Below, piece by piece: positions 21,236 to 31,695 of a stretch of 64,000 bases of DNA. The DNA comes from Parvibaculum sp. (GTDB taxonomy: Bacteria; Pseudomonadota; Alphaproteobacteria; Parvibaculales; Parvibaculaceae). The position numbers and the translations under genes were made by a program. The notes beneath the pieces are model-generated. The model did no database searches. It was given only the letters and a program-made list of their open reading frames with translations, and was not told the DNA's origin. Each line of letters begins with the position of its first letter. Positions within the stretch are counted from its first letter, which is position 1. Location: positions 1 through 64,000 of the forward strand of contig JAHBYL010000005.1 of assembly GCA_019635955.1 (NCBI GenBank), in the 5' to 3' direction.

Positions 21236-21503
21236 CGCCTGCTACTCCTCCCGACAGAACCCCCGCCCCGGCCGCTCCCGACAGCCTTGCCGCAGGGTCC
21301 GATTTCGGGTGACCTGCAGCAGCGTTTTTAGTAAAGTGGATTTACGAAATCACCGCTTTCGACGAAGGTCAAGCGCTAGAGCGTTCACAAGAGTGTAATT
21401 TCGTCATGCCTCCGGTTTGCCGCGTAATGTTGCGTTGATACCCTCAAACCGCATGTATTTTACGGCAGTCTGCCGGCAAGGCGGACGCGACAGGTGAGAC
21501 AAG
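21236..21503. promoter_or_regulatory. divergent promoter region between exbB and a MarR gene
   Basis: 268 non-coding bases. GTAAA-GTGGA-TTTAC (21331-21345) is a perfect short inverted repeat and could be an operator for either direction. I saw no Fur, Irr or RirA-type box, so iron control is not supported by sequence. Confidence 0.3.
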
Positions 21504-21995
21504 ATGAAAAATAACAAGGCACCCGCCGCCAAGCCCGAAACAGAATCGGACGATCCGCTTTCACCGGAAAAGTTCGTCAGGACGATCACGGAACTCGGCG
21601 TGATGCTGGCGACGATCTATGACCGCCGCACCGGACTGACGCGCAACCAGACGCGCATCGTGGTCGAACTGCTCGAACGCGACGGGCAGACGCAGACCGA
21701 ACTCGCAAACACGCTCACCATGCACAAGGTGTCCGTCGGCATCTATGCCGCCGAACTCGAAGCCATGGGACTTGTCGAGCGGCGGACGCATCCGACCGAT
21801 GGCCGCGCGAAATGCATCTGGGTATCGCCGCTCCTCCACGCGAACAAACATATCGGCCGCGAACATTACGCAGCGATCCATCGCGCGGCGACGTCCGGCA
21901 TTGCCGACAAGGACTATCTGACCATGCTGAAATGCATGGAACGGATGTATGAAAACCTTACAGCACTGGACGCCGAGGAAACCGGCAGCGCCTGA
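21504..21995 (+). CDS. MarR-family transcriptional regulator
   Basis: 163 residues. Winged helix: ARNQTRIVVELLERDG-like start (LTRNQTRIVVELLERDGQ), TQTELANTLTMHKVSVG as the HTH, and RRTHPTDGRAKCIWVSP as the wing. Divergent from exbB and convergent with the flavin reductase. Ligand and targets unknown; it is the natural candidate to regulate one of these neighbours. Confidence 0.88.
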   Translation: MKNNKAPAAKPETESDDPLSPEKFVRTITELGVMLATIYDRRTGLTRNQTRIVVELLERDGQTQTELANTLTMHKVSVGIYAAELEAMGLVERRTHPTDGRAKCIWVSPLLHANKHIGREHYAAIHRAATSGIADKDYLTMLKCMERMYENLTALDAEETGSA

Positions 21996-22009
21996 CCTGC
22001 CGGCGCCGG

Positions 22010-22528
22010 TCAGCCGACCGGCGGCAGCATCTGATAGCCGCCGCGATGGTAGAGCAGCGGTCGCCCGTCTTCCGCATGATCGAATTTCAGCACGCGCCCG
22101 ATCATGATCACGTGATCGCCGGCATCGTGACGCGCTTCCACTTCGCATTCGAAATGTGCGAGGGCTTCCTTCAGAGCGGGGCAACCGCTCTCGGTATGCA
22201 AAAGCTCGATCGCTTCCAGGCTGTGATCGCCTTTCCGGGCAAGACGCGAGGAAATTTCCCGATGTTCTTCCCGCAGGACATTGACGGTGAAGTGCTTCGC
22301 CTTTTCGAAGAGCGGCAACGTGTCCGACTTCTTGTCGAGGCACCAGAGCACCAGCGGCGGATCGAGCGACACGGACGAGAAGGAATTGACGGTGATGCCG
22401 ATCGGCCGTCCGCCATCCGCGCAGCTCGTGATCACGGCAACGCCCGTCGTGAACCAGCCAAGCGCGTTGCGGAACTTCCGCGCCTCGTCGGCCGCCGCCT
22501 CGCCTGCCGGTTTCTGAACCGTACTCAT
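22010..22528 (-). CDS. flavin reductase family protein (FMN-binding split barrel)
   Basis: 172 residues with FRNALGWFTTGVAVIT, GITVNSFSSVSLDPPLVLWCL and the C-terminal LLYHRGGY, the pattern of NAD(P)H:flavin oxidoreductases that feed two-component monooxygenases. No oxygenase partner is adjacent. Possible regulation by the convergent MarR gene is only positional. Confidence 0.88.
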   Translation of the reverse strand: MSTVQKPAGEAAADEARKFRNALGWFTTGVAVITSCADGGRPIGITVNSFSSVSLDPPLVLWCLDKKSDTLPLFEKAKHFTVNVLREEHREISSRLARKGDHSLEAIELLHTESGCPALKEALAHFECEVEARHDAGDHVIMIGRVLKFDHAEDGRPLLYHRGGYQMLPPVG

Positions 22529-22781
22529 CGCAACCTCGCCCGGCCTTTGCCGTCAATGCCTCGTTAACACTTGCCCCGGTTTAGGGCACGTGCGGCCCCT
22601 CGCGCAACACCATGCCGCGCAAAGCCGCAGAAATTCATGCAAATCGCCCCAGAATCCTGCCTTCCGCCAATTTGGTTAAACCCGCTGTTAAGGGGCCTGC
22701 CCCGAATATGTCGCTTCAGGCGGGGCGGGCTTGCATCTAGTGGGCAGCCGCGGGGCAACGTGCAGGAAAGTGCTTGAGCAG

Positions 22782-23645
22782 ATGCGGCTGATCGTCGGCA
22801 TAGTAGTGGTGTTGTTGAGCGTCTTCGGCGGCTATATGGCCATGGGCGGCCATATCGAAGTGCTCTGGCAGCCTTTCGAAGCGGTGATCATTCTCGGCGC
22901 CGCTTTCGGCGCGTTCTGCATCGCCAACCCGCCCACCGTCCTCAAGGCCGTCGGCAGCATTTTCGGCGCCCTGTTCAAGGGCCCCCGCTACGACAAGGAT
23001 GCCTTCCTCGAGCTTCTCGGCCTGCAATACACGCTCTTCAAGCTGGCCAAGAGCAAAGGCAACCTTGCGCTCGAAGCGCATGTCGAAAATCCCTCCGAGA
23101 GCGCCATCTTCGCGCAGTTTCCGAAATTCACTTCCGACCATCACGCCGTTGAATTCATGTGCGACTACCTGCGCATGATCACGCTGGGCACGGAGAACGC
23201 CCATGAGCTCGAAGCGCTGATGGACGAGGAACTCGAAACCCACCATCAGGAACGCGAGCGCATCGTGAGCGCGGTGCAGGCGCTCGCCGACGGCACGCCC
23301 GCCCTCGGCATCGTCGCCGCCGTGCTCGGCGTCATCAAGACCATGGGCTCGATCGACCAGCCGCCGGAAGTGCTCGGCGGGCTGATCGGCGGCGCCCTTG
23401 TCGGCACCTTCCTCGGCGTTTTCGTCGCCTATGGTTTCTTCGGCCCCATGGCGCAGTCGCTGCGCAATACCTACGAAGCCGAGTCCAAATATTTCCTGTC
23501 GATGAAGGCAGGTCTCCTTGCCCATATGGCGGGCTATGCACCTGCCGTGTCGATCGAATTCGCGCGCAAGGCGCTCATGTCCGAGGTCCGTCCCTCCTTC
23601 ACGGAAGTCGAACAGGCAACAGCCTCGCTGCAGGCCGCCGGCTAA
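22782..23645 (+). CDS. motA: flagellar motor stator protein MotA
   Basis: 287 residues with four membrane helices (about 4-22, 32-52, 170-195, 200-225) and the large cytoplasmic loop. The proline-containing block TPALGIVAAVLGVIKTMG is typical of proton-type MotA. ATG 22782 gives the canonical MRLIVGIVVVL start. Followed 18 bases later by motB. No other flagellar genes are nearby. The 253 bases upstream are non-coding, with no clear flagellar promoter. Confidence 0.95.
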   Translation: MRLIVGIVVVLLSVFGGYMAMGGHIEVLWQPFEAVIILGAAFGAFCIANPPTVLKAVGSIFGALFKGPRYDKDAFLELLGLQYTLFKLAKSKGNLALEAHVENPSESAIFAQFPKFTSDHHAVEFMCDYLRMITLGTENAHELEALMDEELETHHQERERIVSAVQALADGTPALGIVAAVLGVIKTMGSIDQPPEVLGGLIGGALVGTFLGVFVAYGFFGPMAQSLRNTYEAESKYFLSMKAGLLAHMAGYAPAVSIEFARKALMSEVRPSFTEVEQATASLQAAG

Positions 23646-23663
23646 GCCGCGGGACGGATACAC

Positions 23664-24560
23664 ATGGCCACCAACGAACAGCCGATCATCCTCAAGAAGG
23701 TCAAGAAGGTCGTTCACGGCCATCATGGCGGCGCCTGGAAGATCGCCTATGCCGACTTCGTGACGGCGATGATGGCCTTCTTCCTGCTGATGTGGCTGAT
23801 CAGCATGACGACGCCCGAGCAGAAGCAAGGCCTTGCCGACTATTTCGCGCCGGCGAATGTGAGCCGCTCCACCAGCGGCGCCGGCGGCATCATGGGCGGT
23901 ACGGCCTTCGACCAGGAAGGCTCCCGCATGCCGGGCACGAAGCCGCAGGTGGTCATGACCATCTCGACGCCGGCCCAGCCGCAAAGCCCGGAAGTCGAGA
24001 AGGCCGAAGCCGAGAAAGCGGCGCAGATGGACAAGCTCATGAAAGAGAAGTCCGCCCGTGACGAACAGAACTTCCGCAGCGCCGCCGAGAGCATCCGCCA
24101 GTCGATGCGCGAGAACCCCGACCTCGCCGAACTGTCGCGCAACGTCATCATCGACGAGACGCCGGAGGGCCTCCGCATACAGATCGTCGATCAGGACGGC
24201 CGCTCCATGTTCCCCTCCGGTCTCTCGGAGCCCTATGAGCGGACGCGCAAGTTGATCGACGAGGTGGGCAAGATCCTGATCAAGCTGCCGAACCGCGTCA
24301 GCGTGTCGGGCCACACCGATGCGAACCCCATGGCGGGCCGGAATGGCTACTCCAACTGGGAGCTGACCTCCGACCGGGCGAACGCCGCCCGCCGCATTCT
24401 GGAAAATGCGGGTCTCTCCAATGACCGTGTGTACCAGGTTGTCGGCAAGGCGGATTCCGAGCCGCTTTTCCCGGAAGACCCCTATATGGCGGCGAACCGC
24501 CGCCTCTCCATCGTCCTGCTGCGCGAAGCGCCCGTCACGCCGCCGGGCTTCAGCCCCTGA
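23664..24560 (+). CDS. motB: flagellar motor stator protein MotB
   Basis: 298 residues. The single membrane helix contains the proton-carrying Asp31 (IAYADFVTAMMAFFLLMW). Residues about 85-140 are a charged linker including the plug, and about 170-290 form the OmpA-type peptidoglycan-binding domain (SGHTDANPM, NWELTSDRANAARR). Co-transcribed with motA; anchors the stator to the wall. Confidence 0.96.
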   Translation: MATNEQPIILKKVKKVVHGHHGGAWKIAYADFVTAMMAFFLLMWLISMTTPEQKQGLADYFAPANVSRSTSGAGGIMGGTAFDQEGSRMPGTKPQVVMTISTPAQPQSPEVEKAEAEKAAQMDKLMKEKSARDEQNFRSAAESIRQSMRENPDLAELSRNVIIDETPEGLRIQIVDQDGRSMFPSGLSEPYERTRKLIDEVGKILIKLPNRVSVSGHTDANPMAGRNGYSNWELTSDRANAARRILENAGLSNDRVYQVVGKADSEPLFPEDPYMAANRRLSIVLLREAPVTPPGFSP

Positions 24561-24632
24561 TCCTGAACTCCCTTGCCTTCCGGCTGGACTGCCTCTATGT
24601 CAGACGGGCAGTCTTCGGGAGACGGGAGAAAG

Positions 24633-25112
24633 ATGAGCGAAAGCAACAAGCTAGCTGAACTCGGCTTGCCGGGGGCGGAAGGCGTGGAATGGCCGGCGGG
24701 CGCCTTTGAAGGCGTCATCCTGGCGCGCTGCCTCGCCTTCATCGCGGATCTGCTGGTTGTGACAGTCCTGCTGGTCGTCGCCTCCATCATCTTCGGCATA
24801 CTCGGCGTCATTTCCTTCGGCCTGCTCTGGCCGGGCGCCGCCCTCACCCCTTTGCTCGTGATCGCCTATTTCACCCTGACGCTGGGCGGCCGCCACTCCG
24901 CCACGCCCGGCATGCGCTGGCAGGGCATCGAGCTGCGCGCCTGGAACGGCAACCGGCCGGGCTATCTCCAGGCGTTCCTGCAGACGCTGCTTTTCTACAT
25001 CACCGTGACGGTCGGAACGGCGCTCGTCCTGCTGGTGCCCTTCTTCAACAAACGCCGCCGCTGTCTTCACGATTATCTTTGCGGTACCGTCTTCATCCGC
25101 AGCAACGCCTGA
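24633..25112 (+). CDS. RDD family membrane protein
   Basis: 159 residues from ATG 24633 (GGGAG eight to ten bases upstream). Begins with a soluble stretch, then ARCLAFIADLLVV, where the R and D of the RDD signature occur, and membrane helices at about 35-65, 70-92 and 115-140. GMRWQGIELR is a family hallmark. Function unknown; some RDD proteins are linked to ion or osmolyte tolerance. Confidence 0.85.
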   Translation: MSESNKLAELGLPGAEGVEWPAGAFEGVILARCLAFIADLLVVTVLLVVASIIFGILGVISFGLLWPGAALTPLLVIAYFTLTLGGRHSATPGMRWQGIELRAWNGNRPGYLQAFLQTLLFYITVTVGTALVLLVPFFNKRRRCLHDYLCGTVFIRSNA

Positions 25113-25197
25113 GGCCGGGCCCTTTCGTTAAATTCTTGACCTTTATTCGACGCGCGAATGCCACTCCGCACGATGCGTCACCTGGAACGATGCGCGC

Positions 25198-27057
25198 ATG
25201 GAGATAGTCTACGCCTGGCAGATGTGGGTGACCTACGGCGTCATCATCGCCGCGGTCATTCTGTTCAGCATCGAGCGCATCCCGCTCGAGCTGTCCGCCC
25301 TCGCTATTCTCATTTCGCTGCTCGTCTTCTTTTATTTCTTTCCCGTGACCGGCGCCGACGGAAGAAACCTGCTCGGCTCGACCACGTTGCTTGCCGGGTT
25401 CGCCAATCCAGCCCTCATAGCCGTGCTGGCGCTGCTCGTTGTCGGTCATGGCATGTTCCAGACCGGCGCGCTCGACGGCGCCGCCCGCTACGTGGCCGAT
25501 CTCGGCTCCAAGAATCCGGGCACGACGATCTTCTTCACCTTCCTGCTGATCGCGGTCATCAGCGCCTTTCTGAACAACACGCCGGTGGCGGTGATGTTCA
25601 TTCCGGTGCTCGCCACGCTCGCGCATCGCTTCGGATCGCGCACGCCGAAGGTGATGATGACGCTGAGCTATGTCTCGATCCTCGGCGGCATGACGACGCT
25701 TATCGGCTCTTCCACCAATCTGCTCGTCGCCGGCGTGGTGATGACATCGCATCTGCCGCCGATCGGCATATTCGACTTCGTGATACCCGGCATTTTTCTT
25801 GCCTCGATCGGCTTTCTCTATTCGACGCTCGTGGTGCCACGCCTCGTGCCTGATCGCGGCGGCGCGGCCCTCGATCTCTCGGCGGACCCGGGCAGCGGCA
25901 AGCAATATATCGCACAGCTCGAAATCACCGCCGATCATCCGCTGCGGGGGCAAAGCTCCAAGGCCGGTCTCTTTCCGCAGCTGCGCGATATGACGGTCCG
26001 CATGATCCAGCGCGGCGAACATCCGATCCTGCCGCCTTTCGAGGACATGACGCTGATGACGGGCGACGTCCTGATCGTCGCAGCCACGCGCCAGACCCTC
26101 ACCGAAGCCTTGAAGTCAGGCGCCCGCATTTTCGAAGGCATGCTGGAAGAGCGTTTTGCCGAAGGGATCGAAACCAATGGCGGCCCGGCGAGGCCGGGCG
26201 GCGAACTCATTCTCGCCGAAACGGTGGTGGCGCCCGGCTCGCGCATGATCGGCCAGACCATCGAGCAGATCGCCTTCCGCCACCAGACGGGCTGCATCGT
26301 GCTCGGCATCCAGCGCCGCAGCCGCATGATCCGCACCCTCCTGAACGATATCCGCCTCGAGGCGGGCGACGTGCTGCTGGTGCTCGGCAAGGGCGCGCGC
26401 ATCCAGGACCTGCGCCACAACCGCGATGTGCTTCTCCTCGAATGGTCGGCAACCGAACTGCCGGACCCGAAACTCGGCCACCGGGCGCTTGCCATTTTCG
26501 GCGTGATGGTCGCCACGGTGCTGCTCGATATCCTGCCGATCGAGATTGCCGCCGTCGCTGCCGCCGGAGCATCCATCGCCTTCGGCGTGCTCAATGTGCG
26601 CCAGGCCGCCCGCGCCGTGGACCGCCGCATCTTTCTCATGGTCGGCGCCATGCTGGGCGTCGCCGCCGCGCTGGACGCGACGGGCGGCGCGCGCGCCATC
26701 GCCGAAACGACCGTCTATCTCTTCTCCGGCTACAGCGTGCCGGTCATCCTTTCCGCCTTCTTCCTGGCGGCAGCGATCACGACCAACGTCCTGACGAACA
26801 ATGCCACCGCCGTTCTCTTCACGCCGATCGCCATCAGCACCGCGGCGCAGCTCGGCGTCGATCCCTTCGTTTTCATCTATGCGGTGATATTCGCCTCCAA
26901 CTGCTCCTTCGCCACCCCGATGGGCTATCAGACGAACCTGCTGGTCATGGGCCCCGGCCACTACGAATTCCGGGATTTCGTCCGGACCGGCACCCCCCTC
27001 GTCATTCTTCTCTGGCTGGCCTATTCTTTCTTCGCCCCCTGGTATTACGGTCTCTGA
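25198..27057 (+). CDS. SLC13/DASS-type transporter with two TrkA-C domains
   Basis: 619 residues. The N-terminal membrane half (about 1-210) has [15 protein letters not shown] and [10 protein letters not shown], the sodium/substrate motifs of the divalent anion:Na+ symporter family, and the C-terminal half repeats it ([29 protein letters not shown]). Between them, about 215-400, lie two soluble TrkA-C-like domains ([12 protein letters not shown] and [16 protein letters not shown]). Such proteins carry sulfate or other oxyanions or dicarboxylates; substrate not determinable. A TTGACC lies 68 bases upstream. Confidence 0.88.
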   Translation: MEIVYAWQMWVTYGVIIAAVILFSIERIPLELSALAILISLLVFFYFFPVTGADGRNLLGSTTLLAGFANPALIAVLALLVVGHGMFQTGALDGAARYVADLGSKNPGTTIFFTFLLIAVISAFLNNTPVAVMFIPVLATLAHRFGSRTPKVMMTLSYVSILGGMTTLIGSSTNLLVAGVVMTSHLPPIGIFDFVIPGIFLASIGFLYSTLVVPRLVPDRGGAALDLSADPGSGKQYIAQLEITADHPLRGQSSKAGLFPQLRDMTVRMIQRGEHPILPPFEDMTLMTGDVLIVAATRQTLTEALKSGARIFEGMLEERFAEGIETNGGPARPGGELILAETVVAPGSRMIGQTIEQIAFRHQTGCIVLGIQRRSRMIRTLLNDIRLEAGDVLLVLGKGARIQDLRHNRDVLLLEWSATELPDPKLGHRALAIFGVMVATVLLDILPIEIAAVAAAGASIAFGVLNVRQAARAVDRRIFLMVGAMLGVAAALDATGGARAIAETTVYLFSGYSVPVILSAFFLAAAITTNVLTNNATAVLFTPIAISTAAQLGVDPFVFIYAVIFASNCSFATPMGYQTNLLVMGPGHYEFRDFVRTGTPLVILLWLAYSFFAPWYYGL

Positions 27058-27104
27058 GGGGCGAGCGGCGCCACACCAGGGCAACGGAGAGCGAGAGCAG
27101 GCCA

Positions 27105-27848
27105 GTGACGGACCAGTCCCGCATCAGGTTTCCGCAATTCTACATAACCTCGCCGCAGCCCTGCCCCTATCTGCCGGGGCGCTACGAGAAGAAGGTCTTC
27201 ACGCATCTCCTCGGCGACGAACCGGTTTCGCTGAACAACATGCTCTCGCAAGCAGGCTTCCGGCGGAGCCAGAACATCGCCTACCGCCCTGCCTGCGAAG
27301 ACTGCCAGTCCTGCATCTCCGTCCGCGTCATCGTCGATGAATTCCGCCCCAGCCGGACATTCCGTCGCGTACTGGCGCGCAACGTGGATGTCAGGACGGG
27401 CCTTGCGCCCGCCGCCGCAACCGACGAGCAATACGCCCTGCTGCGCAGCTATCTCGACACGCGCCACGCGGAGGGCGGCATGGCGGACATGTCGCGGCTC
27501 GATTATGTCGCCATGGTCGAGGACACGACCGTCGCGACCCGCGTGGTCGAATATCGCTTGCCGGACGAATCGGAATCGGCGCCGCTCATCGGCGCGGCGC
27601 TCACCGACACGCTCGATGACGGGCTTTCCATGGTCTACAGCTTCTACGACCCGGCGGAGACGACGCGGAGCCTCGGCACCCTGATGGTGCTCGACCATAT
27701 CGAGCGCGCCCGCCAGCTCGGCCTGCCTTACGTCTATCTGGGCTATTGGGTCGATGGCTCCCGCAAGATGTCCTACAAGACCCGCTTCGGGCCCCTTGAG
27801 GCGCTTTTCCCCGAAGGCTGGCGGAAACTGCCCCGTCCCGCCGCCTGA
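27105..27848 (+). CDS. bpt: aspartate/glutamate leucyltransferase (N-end rule)
   Basis: Transfers leucine from Leu-tRNA to proteins with N-terminal Asp or Glu, marking them for ClpSAP. 247 residues from GTG 27105. [17 protein letters not shown], the cysteine cluster [16 protein letters not shown] and the C-terminal [15 protein letters not shown] define the ATE-type family. The frame is open upstream through the DASS gene, but no conservation is seen there. Confidence 0.93.
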   Translation: MTDQSRIRFPQFYITSPQPCPYLPGRYEKKVFTHLLGDEPVSLNNMLSQAGFRRSQNIAYRPACEDCQSCISVRVIVDEFRPSRTFRRVLARNVDVRTGLAPAAATDEQYALLRSYLDTRHAEGGMADMSRLDYVAMVEDTTVATRVVEYRLPDESESAPLIGAALTDTLDDGLSMVYSFYDPAETTRSLGTLMVLDHIERARQLGLPYVYLGYWVDGSRKMSYKTRFGPLEALFPEGWRKLPRPAA

Positions 27849-27864
27849 GCGGCCCCGGTCTCCG

Positions 27865-27892
27865 TTGCGCCCCGCGTGAGCCTGCCTATACT
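27865..27892 (+). promoter_or_regulatory. probable sigma-70 promoter of the TRAP operon
   Basis: TTGCGC (27865-27870) and TATACT (27887-27892) with a 16-base spacer, about 78 bases upstream of the substrate-binding protein start and just past the bpt stop. Good -10, moderate -35. Confidence 0.45.
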
Positions 27893-27969
27893 GGCCGCAA
27901 ATTGTATCCCTTCAATCGGGGACGGGCGGCCAGGCGGCTGCCCAGGGGATGTGAATCGGGGAGTAATCG

Positions 27970-29043
27970 ATGAAACGCCGTTCGTTTCTGGCAGGCGCCG
28001 GCCTGACAGGCCTTGCTGCCGCCACCCTGCCCGCGCCCGCCCTGGCGCAGGGCAAGCGCCAGCTCAAGATGGTCACCACCTGGCCGAAGAACTATCCCGG
28101 CCTCGGCGTGTCGGCCGAGCGGCTCGCAACCCGCATCCGCGAGATGACGGACGGCCAGATCGACATCAAGGTCTTCGCGGCGAACGAACTGGTGCCGCCG
28201 CTTGAATGCTTCGACACGGTTTCCTCCGGCGCGGCCGACATCTATCACGGCGCGGAATATTACTGGCAAGGCAAGTCCAAGGCCTTCAACTTCTTCACCG
28301 CCGTTCCCTTCGGCATGACCGCCGCCGAAATCAACGCCTGGATCTATCATGGCGGCGGCCAGGAACTCTGGGACGAACTCTCCGCGCGCTTCAAGATCAA
28401 GGCCTTCATGTGCGCCAATACGGGCGTGCAGCTTCCCGGCTGGTATCGCCGCGAGATCAAGTCGCTCGACGACCTGAAGGGCCTGTCGATCCGCATGCCG
28501 GGCCTCGGTGGCGAAGTCATGCGCCGTCTCGGCGCCGCCTCGGTCACGCTGGCCGGGCCCGATATTTTCCCCGCGCTGCAGAACCGCACCATCGACGCCG
28601 CCGAATGGGTCGGCCCCTGGAACGACATGGCATTCGGCTTCTACCGCCTCGCCAAATATTACTACTGGCCGGGCTTCCACGAACCGGGATCGAGCCTCGC
28701 CGCGGGATTCAACCTCGACGTCTGGAACTCGCTCACGAAGCAGCAGCAGGCCGTCGTCCGCGCCGCCTGCGCCGCCGAGAACGACTACACGCTGGCCGAA
28801 TACAACGCCCATAACGGCGAGGCGCTGAAAACCCTGATCGAGAAGCACGGCGTTCTGGTTCGCCGCTTCCCGGACGACGTGGTAGCCGCGCTCAAGAAGA
28901 CCTCGCGCGAAGTGCTGGAAGATGCCGCGAAGGAAGACGCCTTCACCGCCAAGGTCTATGAGAGCTTCCGCAACTTCCTCGACACGACGAGCGAATGGAC
29001 CCGCATCGGCGACGAAGGCTTTGTGGAGGCGCGCCGCGACTGA
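27970..29043 (+). CDS. TRAP transporter substrate-binding protein (mannitol/chloroaromatic FcbT1 type)
   Basis: 357 residues with a twin-arginine signal MKRRSFLAGAGLTG and cleavage near PALAQ, so it is exported folded. WPKNYPGLGV, GAAEYYW-like text (YHGAEYYWQG) and NRTIDAAEWVGPWNDM match the TakP/FcbT1 group of DctP proteins that bind 2-oxo acids or aromatic acids. First gene of a three-gene TRAP operon. The exact ligand is unknown. Confidence 0.92.
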   Translation: MKRRSFLAGAGLTGLAAATLPAPALAQGKRQLKMVTTWPKNYPGLGVSAERLATRIREMTDGQIDIKVFAANELVPPLECFDTVSSGAADIYHGAEYYWQGKSKAFNFFTAVPFGMTAAEINAWIYHGGGQELWDELSARFKIKAFMCANTGVQLPGWYRREIKSLDDLKGLSIRMPGLGGEVMRRLGAASVTLAGPDIFPALQNRTIDAAEWVGPWNDMAFGFYRLAKYYYWPGFHEPGSSLAAGFNLDVWNSLTKQQQAVVRAACAAENDYTLAEYNAHNGEALKTLIEKHGVLVRRFPDDVVAALKKTSREVLEDAAKEDAFTAKVYESFRNFLDTTSEWTRIGDEGFVEARRD

Positions 29044-29058
29044 CGCGGCACGGAAGAC

Positions 29059-29604
29059 ATGCCCATGAAGGCACTCGTCCGCATTGCCGGCTGGATCGAC
29101 GCTCTCAACGAAAATGTCGGGCGCGCCGTTTCATGGCTCGCGCTCATCATGGTCGTGGTGCAATTCATCATCGTGCTGCAGCGATATGTTTTCGGCATCG
29201 GCTCCATCTTCATGCAGGAGTCGATCGTCTATATGCACGGTACGCTCTTCATGCTGGTGGCGGGATACACGCTGTTGCATAACGGCCATGTCCGCGTGGA
29301 TGTGTTCTACCGGACGATGGCGCCCCGGGCGAAGGCCTGGGTCGACCTGCTGGGCACGCTCTTCCTGCTCTGGCCGGTCTGCTACCTCATCTTCACCGTC
29401 TCCCTTCCCTATGTCGAAGCCTCATGGGCGGTGCGCGAAGGCAGCCGCGAGACGAGCGGCATCCAGGGCGTCTACCTTCTGAAAAGCGTGATCCTCGTCT
29501 TCGTCGTGCTGCTCGCCCTTCAGGGATTGTCCCTGATCGTTCACGCGCTGCGCATTCTCGCCGGGAAGGAAAAGCCCGTCGAGGAAGCCTCCCCCATCCT
29601 CTGA
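29059..29604 (+). CDS. TRAP transporter small permease (DctQ type)
   Basis: 181 residues with four membrane helices (about 20-45, 55-75, 95-115, 140-160). WLALIMVVVQFIIVLQRYVFGIGSIF resembles the first helices of small TRAP permeases, and NGHVRVDVFYR is the conserved cytoplasmic loop. Sixteen bases after the binding protein and 14 before the large permease. Confidence 0.92.
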   Translation: MPMKALVRIAGWIDALNENVGRAVSWLALIMVVVQFIIVLQRYVFGIGSIFMQESIVYMHGTLFMLVAGYTLLHNGHVRVDVFYRTMAPRAKAWVDLLGTLFLLWPVCYLIFTVSLPYVEASWAVREGSRETSGIQGVYLLKSVILVFVVLLALQGLSLIVHALRILAGKEKPVEEASPIL

Positions 29605-29617
29605 AAGCAGCCCCAAG

Positions 29618-31192
<1,575 letters not shown>

Positions 31193-31197
31193 GCACA

Positions 31198-31689
31198 ATG
31201 CCTTCAAGAGACCCGAACGAAGCCGCGCTGAACGCGCGCAGCAACCTCATCCGCATGTCGCTCGTCTTCATGGCCATGGCGGGCGTCATCGCCTTCTACA
31301 TCGGCACTGGCCGCGTTCAACTGAACGATCCGGTTGAACTGACGGTGCAGGTCACGCAACCCAGAAGCTGGACCGAAGCAGGCCCGCTCACGCTCGCCGT
31401 CAACGTCACGCTCGCCAACAATACCGGCGAGGCCATGCCGCTGGAAATCGACTCCCAATGCAAAATTTTCCGCTGGTTCCTGACGGACCGGGACCAGAAC
31501 TTCGTCCAGTCGCAGCGCGGCGACGAAGCCTGCGTCGATGTGCCGATGCGGGGTGAGCTCGAAGGCAAGCACTCCATCTCGGGCGAATACGAACTCGCAC
31601 TCGATCCCGCGCGCGTGAAGCCCGGTGACTACATTCTCTTCATGAACTACTGGGGCAACGAGAGGCGCGAGCCTGTCACCATCAGGTGA
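31198..31689 (+). CDS. membrane-anchored or secreted protein with BsuPI-like fold
   Basis: 163 residues starting at ATG 31198, five bases after the TRAP permease stop. One N-terminal helix (about 18-36, RMSLVFMAMAGVIAFYIG) precedes a beta-rich domain: NNTGEAMPLEIDSQCKIFRW followed by ELALDPARVKPGDYILFM resembles the BsuPI-type Ig-like domain. Two cysteines (in SQCKIF and EACVDV) could pair. Likely periplasmic; function unknown, and a link to the transporter is positional. Confidence 0.7.
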   Translation: MPSRDPNEAALNARSNLIRMSLVFMAMAGVIAFYIGTGRVQLNDPVELTVQVTQPRSWTEAGPLTLAVNVTLANNTGEAMPLEIDSQCKIFRWFLTDRDQNFVQSQRGDEACVDVPMRGELEGKHSISGEYELALDPARVKPGDYILFMNYWGNERREPVTIR

Positions 31690-31695
31690 CCCCGC

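Noticed and set aside
26442-27104. Longer bpt product starting inside the DASS gene
   Set aside because: The extra sequence is the out-of-frame shadow of the transporter; bpt homology begins at GTG 27105.
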